From Branchiostoma floridae (Eukaryota > Chordata > Leptocardii > Amphioxiformes > Branchiostomatidae), in NCBI RefSeq assembly GCF_000003815.2, contig NC_049983.1, forward strand, positions 23,793,852 to 23,857,851: a stretch of DNA of 64,000 bases, in the 5' to 3' direction. The translations under genes were made by a program, and so were the position numbers. Within the stretch, counting starts at the first letter, position 1. Each line of letters opens with the position of its first letter. Shown piece by piece: positions 24,601-33,400 of the stretch. Under the pieces are notes generated by a model, which saw only the letters and a program-made list of their open reading frames with translations, did no database searches and was not told the origin of the DNA.

Positions 24601-26126
24601 TCTATAGCAGATGGCAGAACAGTTATATGAGGGAAATAAGTATACTGTCGACATAAACTGTTTTAATATCTTCTTTGTACTTTTCCTTAAAATTTACAGT
24701 GTTTGAAACCAGTAAATTATTAGGGTGTGATCAGTCAACAGACACTGTGTATTAATGTAAGTTCAGATTTCTACAGATAGCCAACATCTGTTCATTACTA
24801 TCTGTAAGCATTTATATACATATCTCCAAGTACATGTATGTATGTCTTTAATTTTCTCGCAGAATAATAAAATTCTTTGTTATCAGTCTTTGTTTTCACC
24901 TTCCTTCAGGTCTTAAAGTACCGATAGTGTTGCTGATCAACGACGAGTATGGGACCTCCAAGGGGGGGATTTCTACTATCAACTGTCAGGTAGGCCAAAT
25001 GCTGTTCGAAGCAAACGCAGTCGTGTACTGCACAGCCCTGCTTGTGCCGAAACAAGACCAGGAGGCAGCCGATAGAGACGGTGTTCAGCTGATTGGGCCA
25101 GATCTTATGGGTAAGACCGAGCCAACTTTAGATTGGCTGACCTTCTACCACAGTGTCCACTTTCCAGACCTCCCCAAAGACGTCACCTGCATCATCGGCC
25201 ACGCAGACATCACAGATACGGCGGCACGAAACATCTGGGATCAACGGTACCCACAGGCAGACCTTGTGACGATCAACCACGTCCTACCCGAGGATACAGA
25301 TTACTACAAGGGAGGTCGGAAGGCCATGAAGGCTGGAGAGAAAGTGGCGGACATGCTGGATAAGTCTAATAATGCAAAGGCAGCTTTCTCAGTGGGTAAA
25401 CGGATTTACGATGACTTTGACACCAAGTACAAAGGAGAGAAGAAACCACAGAGCCACCACATCTTCCTCCCAAAGCCATCCAAGATGTTCCTGGCCATCG
25501 ATGTGAAACCCGAAGGAGAGCAGAAAGTTGTCCTGTCCATCGGCAGAGTGCGGAAGGTGGAGAAGCTGAAAGGTCATGACCTCATAGCTCTGACCATGAG
25601 AGAAGTGGTGAAGGTGATCAAGAACGCCCGGTGGTGCGTGCGCGGCATCAACGAAGGTGACTTCGAGGCGATCAAGAAGATCCTAGAGAAAAGTGGCTAC
25701 CTGAATCCAATCCTCCGGCCGTACGGGACACAGGAGGACATTAGGAGCGACATGATTAAAGCCCATCTGGTCCTGATGCCGTCCCGCTCTGAACCGTTTG
25801 GGCTGGTCGGCCTGGAGGCCATCGCGGCGGGCATCCCCGTCCTCATTTCCGACAAGACCGGCCTGGCAGAGATGATCCTCGACCTGATCGAACAAGGGAA
25901 GCTCCACCCGGACCACAAACGTGTCATCGTCGAGACAAATGTAAACGACACCGATCCAGCGGGAGACGTAAGTAGGTGGGCAGACAGGATCGTGGACATC
26001 CTCAAGAACACTGACTCGGAGTTCGAGAAAGCTGCCCAGTTCAAGCGGGAGCTGGTGGAGTCCAGGTACTGGGAGGAATCCCAACGCACCTTCCTGCAGG
26101 CCTGTGGCATCCCGGCAGAGCAGTAG
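6536..26126 (+). CDS. Paralog A: ankyrin-Roc-COR-glycosyltransferase gene
   Basis: Sixteen exons join in frame: 6536-6646, 8784-8882, 9726-9824, 10774-10872, 16759-16857, 17479-17577, 18118-18174, 18385-18528, 18757-18996, 20392-20491, 21577-21740, 22529-22717, 23519-24320, 24444-24563, 24910-26126 (stop TAG). Total 3639 nt, 1212 aa. (Fifteen coding intervals plus the 2-nt leader of the first exon.) Order of domains: N-terminal helix-pair, five full ankyrin repeats, a half repeat, Roc GTPase (P-loop GNETNGKST, DFAGQ, SHAD), COR, a polar linker, and a GT4-like glycosyltransferase. Ankyrin-Roc-COR order is known from DAPK1; a glycosyltransferase after COR is not an architecture I recognise. All exon phases agree and every key motif is present, so it looks functional. 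Whether it is expressed is unknown. The start at 6536 is chosen because the upstream exons are broken in this copy. Confidence 0.8.
6938..8195. mobile_element. 1.26-kb palindromic Tc1/mariner-like element
   Basis: The two halves are inverted copies of each other around a centre near 7565. The outer ends read CTCGGCACAAAAAGTTTGGA and its complement. The minus strand at 7772-7539 encodes a decayed Tc1-type transposase stretch (YRDTIF, GPNAILQD, CPHKIRTIADYV), including the region of the second catalytic aspartate. It is inserted where paralogs B (45744) and C (55665) have uninterrupted sequence. An element of two joined inverted ends without an intact transposase gene would be non-autonomous. 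Confidence 0.8.
8784..8882 (+). CDS. Paralog A exon 2: ankyrin repeat, type I
   Basis: A 99-nt exon, phase 0 at both ends, encoding exactly one 33-aa repeat: PNQTSLHVASEYGQTEVAEL then LIKNGANLEGRNG. The TSLHVA and GQTEVAELLIKNGA motifs are classic ankyrin. The acceptor is CAAG instead of the CCAG in sister exons but keeps AG; donor GTAAGT. Confidence 0.85.
9726..9824 (+). CDS. Paralog A exon 3: ankyrin repeat, type I
   Basis: A 99-nt phase 0-0 exon, one repeat (LDRTPLHMASKYGQTEVAEL then LIKNGANLEARDR). Acceptor TATCCAG, donor GTAAGT. The flanking intron is closely similar to those of the type I exons in blocks B and C, so these exons arose by copying of exon plus intron. Confidence 0.87.
10774..10872 (+). 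CDS. Paralog A exon 4: ankyrin repeat, type II
   Basis: A 99-nt phase 0-0 exon, one repeat (FQYTPLHNAAAGGHTRTCEL then LIRPGADVMAKDK). Donor GTGATT, which marks the type II exons. It is followed after about 55 bp by a relic ankyrin exon, as in block B. Confidence 0.86.
10961..11074 (+). repeat. Ngaro split direct repeat A1
   Basis: Identical over 114 bp, as far as I can see by eye, to A2 at 15697-15810. It forms the left end of the element and begins ATGGGCGTATGACGGGACGG. Confidence 0.92.
11231..12409 (+). pseudogene. Ngaro-like element: Gag-like ORF, frame-broken
   Basis: Starts at ATG 11231 (MFGAGRRKIRPP) with a short charged helix (KRLEDELLDVTRQLEKMKAD). The frame changes near 11566 and again near 12150. 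The last part holds a Cys/His cluster (CYRYQANTC ... HVHACKFC ... HPAKFC), which fits the zinc-binding end of DIRS/Ngaro Gag proteins. Either two frameshifts or unrecognised introns break it. It would package the element's RNA. Confidence 0.7.
12763..14487 (+). pseudogene. Ngaro-like element: reverse transcriptase-RNase H with one in-frame stop
   Basis: One frame with a single TGA at 13909-13911. The first part is a reverse transcriptase: RRVVVDLSFP, LYKRDLSRAYRQIPV, FGLRSAAMACQ, and the catalytic box NYIDDFGG. The second part is RNase H with the acidic residues in TTDACLTGCGG, HRLEMLAII, CDNEPSVQ and NRLADALSR. The family normally makes this as one protein, so the TGA probably inactivates this copy. 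Confidence 0.88.
14552..15539 (+). CDS. Ngaro-like element: tyrosine recombinase
   Basis: Open from about 14552 (DAWTLLEHDTLR) to TAA 15537-15539. The catalytic set R-HxxR-H-Y is visible: FAYLRRSNL, YHTLHDLRRGG, KQHGDWRS and LLYLRPS. It would integrate a circular DNA copy. It is in a different frame from the RNase H; the sequence just before it (TCTCACACCACAG) looks like a splice acceptor, so it may be reached by splicing. No SGNH hydrolase domain, which some Ngaro elements carry, is seen. Confidence 0.85.
15584..15810 (+). repeat. Ngaro split direct repeats B1 (15584-15696) and A2 (15697-15810)
   Basis: B1 and A2 abut exactly. B1 matches B2 (16339-16451) apart from about two substitutions; A2 matches A1. 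This junction is the internal template for rebuilding the element's ends in the circular intermediate. Confidence 0.92.
16339..16451 (+). repeat. Ngaro split direct repeat B2 (right end)
   Basis: 113 bp, ends TGAGTGTGAACAATT directly against the relic ankyrin exon. Between A2 and B2 lie 528 bp without an open frame. Confidence 0.9.
16759..16857 (+). CDS. Paralog A exon 5: ankyrin repeat, type II
   Basis: A 99-nt phase 0-0 exon (DQSTPLHKAAAGGHTGTCEL then LIRSGADVRATDE). Acceptor CTGCACAG. The donor reads GAG then GTCACC, weaker than the usual GTGATT, so this exon may be spliced inefficiently; skipping it would leave the frame intact. Confidence 0.78.
17479..17577 (+). CDS. Paralog A exon 6: ankyrin repeat, type II
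   Basis: A 99-nt phase 0-0 exon (DQSTPLHYAAARGNTGTCEV then LIRAGADVTATDK), acceptor CACACAG, donor GTGATA. Corresponds in position to C exon 59031-59132. Confidence 0.85.
17700..17975 (-). mobile_element. SINE-like repeat, copy 1
   Basis: Related to 59500-59830 (same intron of paralog C) and to 32290-32610. In the C copy the minus strand begins with a tRNA-like region with A-box (TGGGTAGCGTAAT) and B-box (GGGTTTGATTCC) patterns. Being in the same intron of A and C, it was inserted before those copies split. Confidence 0.55.
18118..18174 (+). CDS. Paralog A exon 7: terminal half ankyrin repeat
   Basis: A 57-nt phase 0-0 exon encoding EGKTPLDYARDPEILRHWK, the capping half repeat (GKTPLDYA). 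The match in C is 59959-60015. Confidence 0.83.
18385..18528 (+). CDS. Paralog A exon 8: start of Roc GTPase, P-loop
   Basis: A 144-nt phase 0-0 exon. After a short helix (QEKSYHELLQ) the strand VNRFKVFVGG leads into the P-loop GNETNGKST (G1, phosphate binding) and helix LKQSLTK. The intron that follows starts with GC (GCACGT), as it does in paralog C (GCAAGC), so a GC-AG intron is conserved here. Joining to exon 9 gives an unbroken SLTKGLLSAV helix. Confidence 0.87.
18757..18996 (+). CDS. Paralog A exon 9: Roc GTPase, switch regions
   Basis: A 240-nt phase 0-0 exon. Contains the G2-like TPGVDIGTF and G3 VWDFAGQAEY (DxxGQ), then the strand ENTVFIVLYNI. The glutamine after DFAG is typical of Roc/Rab-like GTPases. 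Acceptor CACTAG, donor GTTCAG. Confidence 0.88.
19138..19290. mobile_element. 153-bp foldback (MITE-like)
   Basis: Two arms of about 60 bp (TTAATGACCCACC ... CTTTGCTATAACCA and its inverse) around a short loop. It could form a long hairpin in the RNA of the intron between exons 9 and 10. Absent from the same intron of paralog C. Confidence 0.7.
19295..19790. mobile_element. Possible non-autonomous element with 14-bp inverted ends
   Basis: ATTATCATATAGCC (19295-19308) is inverted at 19777-19790. Inside is a GC-rich hairpin near 19615-19670 (GGTGCCGGTGCCGGTG / CACCGGCGCC). No open frame recognised. Weakly supported. Confidence 0.35.
19834..20197 (-). mobile_element. Solo LTR, 364 bp, minus strand
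   Basis: Begins TGTAATG and ends CTATTACA, i.e. TG...CA with inverted TGTAAT ends. It is flanked by a 4-bp target duplication CATG (19830-19833 and 20198-20201). The minus strand has AATAAAGATCGG in the position of a polyadenylation signal, so the LTR lies antisense to the host gene. No internal region remains. Confidence 0.8.
20392..20491 (+). CDS. Paralog A exon 10: Roc GTPase, G4 region
   Basis: A 100-nt exon, phase 0 in and 1 out. Encodes VHWWLCFIKSCNPNRQPDVI then LVASHADKVEP; SHAD stands where Roc domains have a T/S-H-x-D guanine-specificity motif. In paralog C the same place reads SNAD. Donor GTAAGA. Confidence 0.86.
20727..21557 (+). mobile_element. Penelope-like element with inverted arms
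   Basis: Arms of about 290 bp (roughly 20757-21050 and 21267-21557) are inverted copies. Between them 21076-21225 encodes the last 50 codons of a Penelope-type GIY-YIG endonuclease (EPRWFERGVKEAIYER, PSLNRKGG, stop TAA). Each arm holds a hammerhead-like core (right arm 21475-21508). A 14-bp target duplication CATTCACTCTGATA lies at 20713-20726 and 21558-21571. The right copy ends only 5 bp before the exon 11 boundary, so the element supplies most of the sequence upstream of that acceptor. Confidence 0.83.
21577..21740 (+). CDS. Paralog A exon 11: end of Roc / Roc-COR linker
   Basis: A 164-nt exon, phase 1 in and 0 out. Encodes AALVVQTMKAEFKDHLRIAD then EVILMDCRKTWTPEMDQLKT. ILMDCRK fits the last strand of Roc. 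Acceptor ATATACAG lies in the right target duplication of the Penelope-like element; donor GTGAGG. Confidence 0.85.
22529..22717 (+). CDS. Paralog A exon 12: start of COR
   Basis: A 189-nt phase 0-0 exon. Encodes HQRDMPRLCAKIMEHLPKWC ... VMMWPDYVREARKLDR ... SRFLHHLAE. The WPDYV and FLHHLAE stretches match the start of COR domains (helices before the winged-helix part). The C version has one more codon. Confidence 0.85.
22776..23280. mobile_element. hAT-like non-autonomous element, 505 bp
   Basis: Ends are inverted: TAGGGATTGGTACCGGTAC on the left and GTACCGGTGCCCACCCCTA on the right. Flanks ATCATAAC (22768-22775) and ATCATTAA (23281-23288) look like an 8-bp target duplication with two changes. 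No transposase frame. Confidence 0.75.
23519..24320 (+). CDS. Paralog A exon 13: COR domain
   Basis: An 802-nt exon, phase 0 in and 1 out, 267 codons. Contains the COR hallmark LKPNWLGTDVFGKVMAP, then VADVDLVIALLQEFQLCHTF (winged helix) and IIPGLLKQNMP, and the beta-rich C-terminal half (SICVRSVQG). COR mediates dimerisation and couples to Roc in LRRK-type proteins. Ends in an acidic stretch (SRDEDPELEG). Acceptor AACGCAG, donor GTATGT. Confidence 0.9.
24444..24563 (+). CDS. Paralog A exon 14: polar linker
   Basis: A 120-nt exon, phase 1-1, rich in Ser, Gln, His and Pro (APPSGGGEQDSHSKSQTSHQ). Likely disordered connector between COR and the glycosyltransferase. In paralog C the linker is encoded differently, as a continuation of the COR exon. 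Confidence 0.75.
24910..26126 (+). CDS. Paralog A exon 15: GT4-like glycosyltransferase domain, stop
   Basis: A 1217-nt exon, phase 1 in, encodes about 404 aa and the stop. N-terminal half: VPIVLLINDEYGTSKGGIST, the glycine-rich acceptor-side loop of GT-B enzymes. C-terminal half: LSIGRVRKVEKLKGHDL (G-R...K-G), LVLMPSRSEPFGLVGLEA with the E-x7-E donor-binding motif, AAGIPVLISDKTGLAE, and ESRYWEES. All usual GT4 landmarks are present, so an active sugar-nucleotide transferase is likely. Acceptor and donor substrates cannot be told. It is the C-terminal effector of the ankyrin-Roc-COR protein. Confidence 0.9.
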
Positions 26127-26137
26127 AGGTGTACCAA

Positions 26138-26809
26138 AGTCCTCCAAGATATTCCTGGTCACCAATGTGAGACCTAGGGTATAGCAGAGGGTCGTCCTGT
26201 CCATCGACAGGGTAAGGAAGGTGTCAAAGCTGAAAGTTCATGACCTCGCCGCACAGGCCATGGGGGAAGTAGGAGAGAGGATCAAGTACGTCCGGCTGCG
26301 CGTGCGCGGCATCAGTGAAGATGATGTCGAGACAAGCAAGAAGATCCTGGAAGACAACCTGAACAGCGACAAGCTCAACCCCACCCTTCTACCTTACGGA
26401 ACACAGGAGGAGGTAAGGAAAGACATGATGACAGCCCACCTGGTCCTGATGCCGTCCCGCTTTGAGCCGTTCGGACTGGTCGGCCTGGAGGCCATTGCCG
26501 CTGGCATCCCCGTCCTCATCTCTGACAAGACCGGCCTTGCAGAGTTGATCCTCGACCTGATCAAAAATGGGGATCTCAGCGCAGAGCACAGGAACGTCAT
26601 CGTGGAGACGAACGTGAATGACTCCGATCTTGCGGGAGACGTAAGGAGATGGGCAAGCAAGATCGTGGACATCCTCGAGAACAGTGACTCGGAGTTCGAG
26701 AAAGCTGCCCGGCTCAAGCGGGAGCTGGTGGAGTCCCGGTACTGGGAGGAATCCCACCTCACTTTCCTGCAGGCCTGCGGCATCCCGGCCGGAGCAACAG
26801 GTCAGTAAG
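26138..26809 (+). pseudogene. Partial tandem copy of the glycosyltransferase C-terminal half
   Basis: Matches 25466-26126 from PKSSKIF through GRVRKV to the terminal CGIPA. One in-frame TAG near its start separates it from any upstream frame; from about 26190 to the stop at 26807-26809 it is open for over 200 codons, and the E-x7-E motif (FEPFGLVGLEA) is kept. Most differences are silent or conservative. A possible acceptor (TATAGCAG before AGGGTC) would allow use as an alternative last exon, but it lacks the N-terminal half. Either a recent dead copy or an alternative 3' exon. Confidence 0.7.
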
Positions 26810-26884
26810 GTCAAGGGGCAACGGTGGCTGCGCTGAACAAAGAAATGGCCATGAAAAATTTCAGTTGAATTGACCATTTTGTAC

Positions 26885-26890
26885 AATAAA
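26885..26890 (+). terminator. Candidate polyadenylation signal AATAAA
   Basis: First AATAAA after the partial glycosyltransferase copy, about 760 bp behind the paralog A stop. A second lies at 27783-27788. Which is used cannot be told. Confidence 0.45.
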
Positions 26891-27842
26891 GGATTGTTTT
26901 TGTCAGGACAATTTTTAAATTTCTCTCATTCCCTTACTTTCTGCTCAAATGTGAAAAATCGAGATTGTAAGGTTTGGATTTATATCATTTACTTGTATCA
27001 AACTGGTGGCCAGTGTGTAAATGCGGCAACTCTAAAGTTGCTACTGTGTCATATGGTGGTAACTTGCAAGTATATAAGTCTACAGATGCAGTGACTCTAA
27101 AGTTGCTACTCCAGCTTTGTAGGCAGATAGGCTTATCTTAGGTCTCCTGTAATGATAGGACACAGTCATTGTCTTATAGACATAAGATGTGAACAATTTT
27201 ACAAGTAATTTTGGATTGCATGCCTCCTTAACATGCAAAAGAAGATGATTATAAGTGAGCTCAATGGGCATAGCAAAGCACATGTAAATGATACAGTTGT
27301 ATGATGCTAAATTATCTGCTGTTTTGTACATAGTGAAGGACTGCTGATAGTTGACATCTTTATTCAATCATCTGTATGTAAATGCTTTTTGCATTTTATA
27401 ACGTTAAATATTTTTGTAGATAGAAAATGATTGTTAATAGTTAAAGTGATCTTTATCTGTGCCATGTGAATATGTATATAAGTTGTGTAGAATCTGATGT
27501 ACTACTAGTAGTTCTCCCAAAGACAGAGATGTAATGGCCAATTGATTTTGGTATTGTTCACAGAAGCCTGTAACAGTTTGTTTTCATTATTCACGCTAAC
27601 GATTCGTACCAGTGCAAAGATAATGAATGGTTGTTCACCATAATTTCTAGATATGATTTAAATGTAATGTTCCAGTGCTACTGCAATATTATTATGGTTT
27701 TTGCTATCTGAAAGAAGCACATTAGACAAAGGGGTAGCGTGTCACATTTCTGTCCGTTCTTGCAATGAAGGAGAACTGTTTCAATAAACATCAGAACTGA
27801 AACTTTGGCTTGGTCTGTGATCACTGTAAAATACACAGCCAT
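26891..27842. other. 3' flank of paralog A
   Basis: AT-rich, no open frame of note, AATAAA at 27783-27788. Probably 3' untranslated or intergenic DNA up to the second minisatellite. Confidence 0.5.
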
Positions 27843-29612
27843 CAGTCTGAGTTACAGTCACACTAACAGTACCTCCCCTAGTGCTGAATTGCAGTCACAC
27901 TGACAGTGCTGTCCCTAGTGCTGAATTGCAGTATCACTATCGTCACTGGTGCTGAACTGCAGTCACACCAACAGCACCGTCCCTGGTGCTGAATTGCAGT
28001 CACAATAACAGCACCGTCCCTGATGCTGAATTGCAGTCACACCAACAGTACCGTCCATGGTGCTGAATTACAGTCACAATAACAGCACCGTCCATGGTGC
28101 TGAATTGCAGTCACACTAACAGTACCGTCCCTGATGCTGAATTGCAGTCACACCAACAGTACCGTCCATGGTGCAGAATCGCAGTCATACTAACAGTACC
28201 GTCCATGGTGCTGAATTGCAGTCACACTAACAGCACCGTCCCTGGTGCTGAATTGCAGTCACACTAACAGTACCGTCCCTCGTGCTAAATTACAGTCACA
28301 TTAACAGTACCGTCCCTGATGCTGAATTGCAGTCCCACTAACAGTGCCGTCCTAGGTGCAGAATTGCAGTCACACAAAAAGTACCGACCCTGCTGCTGAA
28401 TTGCAGTTACAGTAACGGTACCGTCCCTGGTGCAGAATTGCAGTGACGCTAACAATACCGTCCCTGGTGCTAAATTACAGTCACACTAACAGTACGATCC
28501 ATGGTGCTGAATTGCATACACACTAACAATACCGTCCCCCGTGCTGAATTGCAGTCACGCTAACAGTACCGTCCCTGGTGCTGAATTGCAGTTACACTAA
28601 CAGTACCGTCCGTGGTGCTGAATTGCACTCACACTAACAGTACCGTCCCTGGTGCTGAATTGCAGTCACACTAACAATACTGTCCCTGGTGCTGAATTGT
28701 GGTCACACTAACAGTACCGGTCCTGGTGCTGAATTACAGTCACACTAACAGTACCGTCCCTAGTGCTGAATTGCAGTCACACGAACAGTACCACACCTGG
28801 TGCTGAATTGCAGTTACACTATCAGTACCGTCCCTGGTGCTGAATTGCAGTCACACTAACAGTACCGTGCCTGGTGCTGAATTGCAGTCACACTAACAGT
28901 ACTGTCCCTGGTGCGCAGTACCGTCCCTGGTGCTGAATTGCAGTCACAATAACAGTACCGTACCTGGTGTTGAATTGCAGTCACACTAACAGTACCGTCC
29001 CTGGTGCTGAATTGCAGTCACACTAACAGTACCGTCCCTGGTGCTGAATTGCAGTCACACTAACAGTACCGTCCCTGGTGCTAAATTGTAGTCACAAAAA
29101 TAGTACTGTCCCTGGTGCTGAATTGCAGTCACACTAACGGTACCGTCCCTGGTGCTGAATTGCAGTCACATTAACAGTACCGTCCCTGGTGTTGACTTGC
29201 AGTCACACTAACAGTACCGTCCCTGGTGCTGGATTGCATTCACACTAACAGTACCGTCCCTGGTGCGGAATTGCAGTCACACTAACAGTACCGTCCCTGG
29301 TGCTGAATTGCAGTCACACTAACAGTACCGTCCCTGGTGTTGAATTGCAGTCACACTAACAGTACCATCCCTGGTGCTGGATTGCAGTCACACTAACAGT
29401 ACCGTCCCTGGTGTTGAATTGCAGTCACACTAAGAGAACTGTCCCTGGTGCGGAATTGCAGTCACACTAACAGTACCGTCCCTGGTGTTGAATTGCAGTC
29501 ACACTAAGTACCGTCCCTGGTGCTGAATTGCAGTCACACTAACAGTACCGTCCCTGATGCTGAATTGCAGTCACACTAACACTGCCGTCCCTGATGCTGA
29601 ATTGCAGTAACA
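27843..29612. repeat. Minisatellite array 2 (37-bp unit)
   Basis: About 47 copies of the same 37-bp unit as array 1, same orientation. It appears more homogeneous than array 1, with long runs of near-identical copies at 28960-29600. One local rearrangement near 28910 truncates a unit. Confidence 0.95.
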
Positions 29613-30493
29613 AATTACAAACATATAGAGTACGGTCTAGGGGAATATCCAGCACCCTTCTATCATACAGGATAAGACACATCATGGGCATTTGTATATA
29701 TATTTGACAACCAGACAATGGGGGTCATCATGCATCTTTATAAAGAAACGCTACTTATAACCAGTAATCTAGATATTTTCACATCGATTTTTACTTCTCA
29801 CAGCGATATGTATGACAGACTGTATACTGGAAGTCAAACTTCACTTGCTGCAACTCATAGAGGATGACAAATGATCAGATGATGATAGATATTTTCAGGG
29901 GACACTACATTTCACCTACACAGTACGCCAATCCAAAAGGTTGATTGATTTACGTACAGTTTACAGTAAATGTTATGGTGAGTCAAATTTTATTCTGCAC
30001 ATCATTACATTTTTTATTAAAGAAAATGCAAAATACACACACAGTGATACCGTACTCAAGCTAAAATCTTATGTTAACGCCTAATGGCACCGCTAACAAA
30101 ATACAATCAATAATACACACAAGAATATTATAATAACAGAATATCTATTGATTATGAAACGCGTTTCGTTACCAACAAATACAAATAGTTATATGTAATA
30201 CCTGAGCATTAGTTGTAGAGTAAAGGTGAACCCTAATCAACAAATGTATTGTAGCTGTTTCTGATAAGGCATTTATATCAAGAGTTGAGATATTCAATTT
30301 TTTGAGTCTGTCAAATAGAAGTTAACGTCGGCTAGTATAGTTTGGGCAGTGCAATAGTAAGTGGGAAATGCTTTCGCTTTTATCATTACATTGTTAATCC
30401 TAAACAAATAATTGAAACCAAAAGTCAAGTTTGATCGTGATTCTCCCATGGCGTATTCTCTGCCTTCTTTTCGCAGTCACTGGCAGACAACCA
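29613..30493. other. Likely 3' region of the minus-strand gene
   Basis: AT-rich, no coding signal. Lies downstream (in minus sense) of the stop at 30494. Confidence 0.4.
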
Positions 30494-33400
30494 TCAGCAG
30501 TTCCCTGTACGCGCACGGTTGGCTGCAATCAAAGAGTAAGCTTATAAATAAATTTGCATGGTAGAGGTTATTTGCTTTGATTTTATTTCACAAAAATCTG
30601 CAAAAAACATGACATTGAGATATAGGACCTTTACTGTATATATCTATGAACATTATATGTATTCACTGTTACTGGCTGGAATTAAACAATATATTAAGAA
30701 TTTATTTGATATTTATGTCATTTTTACCCAGGGTGGCCCACTTAGTGAGTGATTTACACTACTTTGCAATGGGCCCCGCATTACATAGATTGAAATGAAA
30801 CATGCACATATGGTGACATACAAACAGAAAATTAACGTACAATAAATTGCTCATGCATTTGTGATGACTGTGACCTTACACACTTGCAAATCAAAATATC
30901 CATTTAGAAGAGCTCACCTTTTTTCTTGCGATGCCAATTTGACGTAGTCACAACAACAACAATAATAACGACAATGACACCACTCAGACCTCCTATAATC
31001 CCTCCGATTTGCGCGCCTGAAGGTCCTACAAATAAACGGAAAATAGAGTTTCAAAAACATAGAACACGTGACTCAGTGAGCAGTGGATCATAGGTTCCAG
31101 GAAGTCACCGAGTCACGTGTTCTATCTGTTTAACGTGACATCACGACAGCAGTGGATTGTTCATTCTTTGACAAAGACAGATGCTGTGCCGTCGAAAATT
31201 TGGGTGAGTGCAATTTTTGTGTTGGAAATTACAGTTCAACTATTCCGAGAATGATTTCTACCAACACAGATGAACTTTCAAGTTAAGTTGATTTCATGTT
31301 AGTAATTTACCTGGTGAGTGGTGACCCTATATACCTCTGATACATATAGAATACAACACGTATTCCGTATTACCCAATTGCAAGGTGATACGCCTTTCGA
31401 ACCTGTGCGATACGGAAGTTATGGCCCGGTCCGGAACACCCGTATTGAACTATTGAACGTTCTCGCGTCACCGGTATGACATAAATGACAATATGGTTGT
31501 AGGTTGATAAGAGTATTCAATCTTCATACATTTGATAGCAATATCAGCAAACAACATCAGCTAATTTGTGCAGATAGTTTCAATAGTTTGAAATAAAATA
31601 AAAGCCGAATTCTTTAAATTTGTGTCTGGGTCAGGATAGAAACGTTCAACACTCTTACCCACCTGAACTTGGAGGAGCAGTCGACACAGGAGGTGGTGTT
31701 GTTGTACCGTTAGGAGCTGGAATAGATATGTTTAACAGCGTTATCGTATTTATAATAATTGCTTGATTAAGTATCTATATCTATATAGCCGATATAGCCG
31801 CCTTTCGGCGTAACACATCAGCTTCGCCCTTCGCTGAGTAAGATTGATTATCATACTGGTGTTGTTGTACCGTTTGGAGCTGGAATAGATATGTTTAACA
31901 GCGTTATCGTATTATAATAATTGCTTGATATTAAGCATCTGTATCTATATCTATATAGCCGATATAACCGCCCTTCGGCGTAACACACCAGCTTCGCCCT
32001 TCGCTGAGAAAGATTGATTATCATACTGGTGTTGTTGTACCATTAGGAGCTGGAATAGATATGCTTAACAGCGTTATAATGATTCTAATGATTGCTTACA
32101 AAACGTCAGACAAAAAAGTAAGATTGATTCTCATACTGGAACAATGTAATACCTGAAAACATCGTCTAAAATACAAATTAATCATTACTTTGGTTTTGGT
32201 TTGGTTTTGTTTGATACAGATCTCCATTAGTGACTAATATGTCACTTATTAATTCTTCCTTGGAGTCATTGGGATTTTTAGAGAATCACCAACTCTAGAA
32301 GGAATGATTTGCACCATCGCACACCGCACCATCGCATGTGTGGTGGGTTCTTTAACGTGCATGGGGTGTGTCTGCTCTCCAAACACGGGACCTCCATTTA
32401 ACGTCCTATCCGAGGGACAGCCCTAGCCGAAGCTAGGTACTCATTTTAACCTGAGTAATATCAATCTAAATCAAATACTTAACAAAATCCTCTGTGAGGG
32501 TCAAGTAAGGAAAGCCGTGTAAAGTGCCTTTTCCAAGGGCGCAAGATCGGCGACACGGCAAGATTCGAATTCGAGACCTCTCGGTCCCGAGCCAAACAAA
32601 TTTGCGTAATGCAGAACAAAAGATACGCCCCAATGCCCTGAGAGAATCGCCTCGGTTCCATTACGACCTAGAGGTCGTGTGCCCGTATTCTTTCTGTCTC
32701 TACTTTCTTGTGTTTCTTACACAGTTCCATGACTATAATCTCACCTGTTCCTGATGTAAAAGACGTTGCATACTTGTATAAACACTAGATTATATTGCAT
32801 TGTTTGCAGTCTCGATTAATTAAGAAATAAACACTAAATACGATTACTAATATGTCATCAACCTGGCTTCCAAGTCTTTAACTTCTATGGTATTCAAATC
32901 CCCACACCTGGAAATAGCACAGATGGCTTTCGGATACCTTTGAGGTGACAAAAAAAAGGTTGGCTGTCAACGGAAGCTTCGTTTAAATCAGAGCTTCAAT
33001 TGATCACGTTATGACATGAGTGATTCCTACGTTTGTTTGGACCTTTGTTTTGTTTTTTCATGAGAGCTCAAATCGGCCTGCAGGCCGCTTTTCATTGAGG
33101 TCATACGTTATACGTTAATTCAACTTCGTCATCTTCGTCGATCGTGACATTTTTTCTCTCCTGCGATTTTCACAAACGCCAACACTTGTACAGAACCGAG
33201 TGTACTTTACGGCAATCTTCTCTTTCCGCCACAAGAAAATGTAATTTGAGTTGTACGAGTGTAACAGCGGGCGGTTAAGTACCGCCTACCGTCCTTGCCA
33301 AGGAGCTCTGAGCTTTTGTGGCGACATCGGTAGCGTGCTTGATTTGTAATGTTTAATTTGGCAATGTTTGTTTCTTTCTTTTCCTCCTCGCTCCTCTGAA

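Noticed and set aside
25683-26204. Long minus-strand frames opposite the glycosyltransferase (also 26389-26886)
   Set aside because: Antisense shadows of a well-supported coding exon with the same codon pattern in both copies.
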